This document shows, one piece after another, positions 62,295-64,000 of a stretch of DNA of 64,000 bases; within the stretch, counting starts at the first letter, position 1; the number at the start of each line of letters is the position of its first letter. The stretch covers positions 372,001 to 436,000 of the forward strand of contig CBJLMB010000001.1 in assembly GCA_966424055.1 (NCBI GenBank), written 5' to 3'. Made by a program: the position numbers and the translations under genes. Source of the stretch: Deminuibacter sp966424055. Its GTDB lineage: Bacteria > Bacteroidota > Bacteroidia > Chitinophagales > Chitinophagaceae. The notes under the pieces were generated by a model that worked only from the letters and a program-made list of their open reading frames with translations, made no database searches and was not told the origin of the DNA.

Positions 62295-63870
62295 TGCTTT
62301 TAAGAATAATGGTAGTAGGTAACTCAAACAGGTCATGGTGTTCACTTACCAGCGTTACAGGCAGGCTTAACAGCGCATCGAGATATTCTTTCCGGCTGAT
62401 AATAACTGCACCGGGATTTGCCTGCAATGCAGATGCAAGCGAATCCAGCTGGTTAAACCGCTTGATATTGCCGGAAAGGTAAAAATTATAACCGGCATTG
62501 AATATCTGGTACGAAAATACTGCCGGCGCATCCTTTACCAGCGACAATGTTTTTCGTACCGGGTTTTGTTTGTACAGGGTAGGGTATACATAGTGAAGAC
62601 CTGCCATATTAAACAGGGTGTAAGCGATACAGAGAACCAGTATATGTGCAGGCCATGACCTGTTGGGTGAAAACAGCAGTAAGACAATGAACAGGACCGG
62701 CGCAGCCAGCAGCAATAATGCTATCCATTTAACCGCTGCGGCTTCGGCTTCCTGGCCAATGGCGAAATAGCCTGCCAGCGGAATAACCAGCAAAACGCTC
62801 AGCACAATATAAATGGGGTATTTGCCCGATGTGAATTTTCCATCCAGCAGGCTGGATAAAAAATAACCCAATATCACTGCCGCAAATGCATAACAGGGCA
62901 TAGGGTAATTGGGCAGCTTGGTGCTGGATATGCTGAAGAAAATAACAAAAGCGATAAACACGATGCCCGAAAACTGTACAAGCGGGTGATTAAAGATGAG
63001 CTTACGTTGCCGGATGGTTTCACCGGCAAAGCTCATAAAAGGAAGAAGCCCCAGCAGTACAAATACCGGTGTGAGCAGGAAAAAACCACCATGCCCTTCC
63101 TGCGGATCGGAAAAACGGTTCAGGTTATGATCAATAAAAAAACCTTTCACCCATTCGCCGCCGGTGGCTTTATATACTGCAATATACCAGGGCAAGGTAA
63201 TTACACATAACAAAAGCAGTGCAGGTACCAGGTGCCAGGTGAACAACACTTTCCATTTTTTCCTGATCACGATCCAGGCCAGCAGGCAGAAACCGGGCAG
63301 TGCCAGTGCAATGGGTCCCTTAGCCAGTGTGGCCAGTGAAAAGGCGATAGCTGCAATGTACAATTGACCTTTTTTATTTTCCTGCAGCCAGGTATAAGCG
63401 CTGAAAAGTCCCAGGGTAACAAAAAAAATAAGGTAAGGGTCTGGCACTGACAACCTGAACTCAAACAAAAAATGTGCGCTCATGACCAGCACAAGTGCAG
63501 TGCAGAATGCCACAAATGCACTGATATGCCGTTTGGTATAACGATATGTAACCAGTACAGTGCTTAGGCCGGCAATAGCCGAGAAAAAGCGGGCAGCAAA
63601 AGCCGTGAAACCAAAGATGCGGTAGGAGAGCATCATGAAGAAATAGTGCAGTGGCGGTTTGTCGGTTCGTAATTCACCATTGAAAGTTGGCACTATCCAG
63701 TCGCCCCGCAGCAGCATTTCCCTTGCACATTGGGCATTCTTCGCTTCATCGAGAATATAAATAGGTGTGGCTCCCAGTTGAACAAGCAGTAATATCGCCA
63801 GTAACGCCATCAACCACAAAAACAAAGACGGTCTATATGTATCAGCTGTCAACAAATGTCCATTTTGCAC
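62281..63870 (-). CDS. GT39/PMT-like membrane glycosyltransferase (ArnT type)
   Basis: The 529-residue GT-C enzyme uses polyprenyl-phosphate sugars. The first periplasmic loop reads ILDEAKNAQCAREMLLRGDW and continues ELRTDKPPLHYF, which matches the catalytic loop of ArnT/PMT_2 proteins that add sugars such as aminoarabinose to lipid A. About eleven or twelve membrane segments follow, plus a periplasmic C-terminal domain. The acceptor is not predictable. It lies upstream of the overlapping PAP2 gene and may act with it in envelope modification. Confidence 0.9.
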   Translation of the reverse strand: MQNGHLLTADTYRPSLFLWLMALLAILLLVQLGATPIYILDEAKNAQCAREMLLRGDWIVPTFNGELRTDKPPLHYFFMMLSYRIFGFTAFAARFFSAIAGLSTVLVTYRYTKRHISAFVAFCTALVLVMSAHFLFEFRLSVPDPYLIFFVTLGLFSAYTWLQENKKGQLYIAAIAFSLATLAKGPIALALPGFCLLAWIVIRKKWKVLFTWHLVPALLLLCVITLPWYIAVYKATGGEWVKGFFIDHNLNRFSDPQEGHGGFFLLTPVFVLLGLLPFMSFAGETIRQRKLIFNHPLVQFSGIVFIAFVIFFSISSTKLPNYPMPCYAFAAVILGYFLSSLLDGKFTSGKYPIYIVLSVLLVIPLAGYFAIGQEAEAAAVKWIALLLLAAPVLFIVLLLFSPNRSWPAHILVLCIAYTLFNMAGLHYVYPTLYKQNPVRKTLSLVKDAPAVFSYQIFNAGYNFYLSGNIKRFNQLDSLASALQANPGAVIISRKEYLDALLSLPVTLVSEHHDLFELPTTIILKSNAKP

Positions 63871-63926
63871 ACAAAACTACATTCTATTTGAAAAAAACGA
63901 AGGAAAATAGGTCAATCAGTCAAATG

Positions 63927-63977
63927 GATGTACGAAGCGTGCAGTAAGATGTACGAAGTGTAAAACCCCGTACATCT
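63927..63977. repeat. Direct and inverted repeats at the right edge
   Basis: GATGTACGAAGCGT (63927-63940) and GATGTACGAAGTGT (63948-63961) are direct repeats with a 21-base period. AGATGTACG (63947-63955) also pairs with CGTACATCT (63969-63977). They could be a tandem regulator site for the GT39 gene or a terminator for a gene beyond the window. Confidence 0.45.
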
Positions 63978-64000
63978 TTATCAGTAAAATAACCAGGATT

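Noticed and set aside
63872..63879. Minus-strand TAGTTTTG promoter element for the GT39 gene
   Set aside because: Transcription would start inside the coding region, and no -33 element lies at the right distance.

Overview
The window looks like chromosomal DNA of a Bacteroidota bacterium, most likely of the Chitinophagaceae type. It has three SusC/SusD pairs, a hybrid two-component regulator with an AraC output domain, and DUF4199 and DUF4920 proteins. It also has promoters of the Bacteroidota form (TTTG, about 19 bases, TAnnTTTG) and almost no Shine-Dalgarno sequences. No phage, insertion sequence or CRISPR array was seen.

Layout. 1-7.3 kb: an unclear left edge, dnaA, tRNA-Ser(GCU), a soluble four-PAS hybrid histidine kinase and a Trp/Asn-rich lipoprotein. 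7.3-14.3 kb: a SusCD pair behind a long structured leader, a DUF4920 protein, tRNA-Pro(UGG) and an Abi-like HEPN protein. 14.4-26.7 kb: a minus-strand operon (TonB receptor, beta-helix lipoprotein, metallophosphoesterase), a subtilase, a pepsin-like protein that has lost both catalytic aspartates, a helical lipoprotein, a DUF1203 protein, and a class V aminotransferase/RidA operon divergent from an Lrp regulator. 26.7-41 kb: a polysaccharide utilisation locus with SusC, SusD, a GH88 unsaturated glucuronyl hydrolase, the hybrid two-component regulator, an NHL-propeller lipoprotein and a GH2 glycosidase. 41-48.1 kb: an AlkZ-like winged-helix protein, a plant-type basic secretory protein metallopeptidase, a membrane-anchored LuxR regulator with DUF4199, an outer-membrane barrel and a PI-PLC X-domain protein. 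48.2-60.9 kb: an eight-gene sulfur operon with a leader ORF. 61-64 kb: a small Tyr/His-rich secreted protein, a PAP2 phosphatase and a GT39-type glycosyltransferase.

The most interesting unit is 48.2-60.9 kb. A 21-codon leader ORF ends in Cys-Asn-Cys-Cys-Cys. Behind it lie SusC, SusD, two tandem DoxX-like membrane proteins, a SoxD-like cytochrome c, a SoxC-type molybdenum sulfite dehydrogenase, a phytoene-dehydrogenase-like flavoprotein and a YeiH-type putative sulfate exporter, closed by a strong terminator. My reading is an organosulfur uptake and sulfite oxidation operon whose expression is tuned by Cys-tRNA supply through leader translation. A related 18-base palindromic element lies upstream of both this operon and the SusCD pair at 7.8 kb, which suggests a shared regulator.
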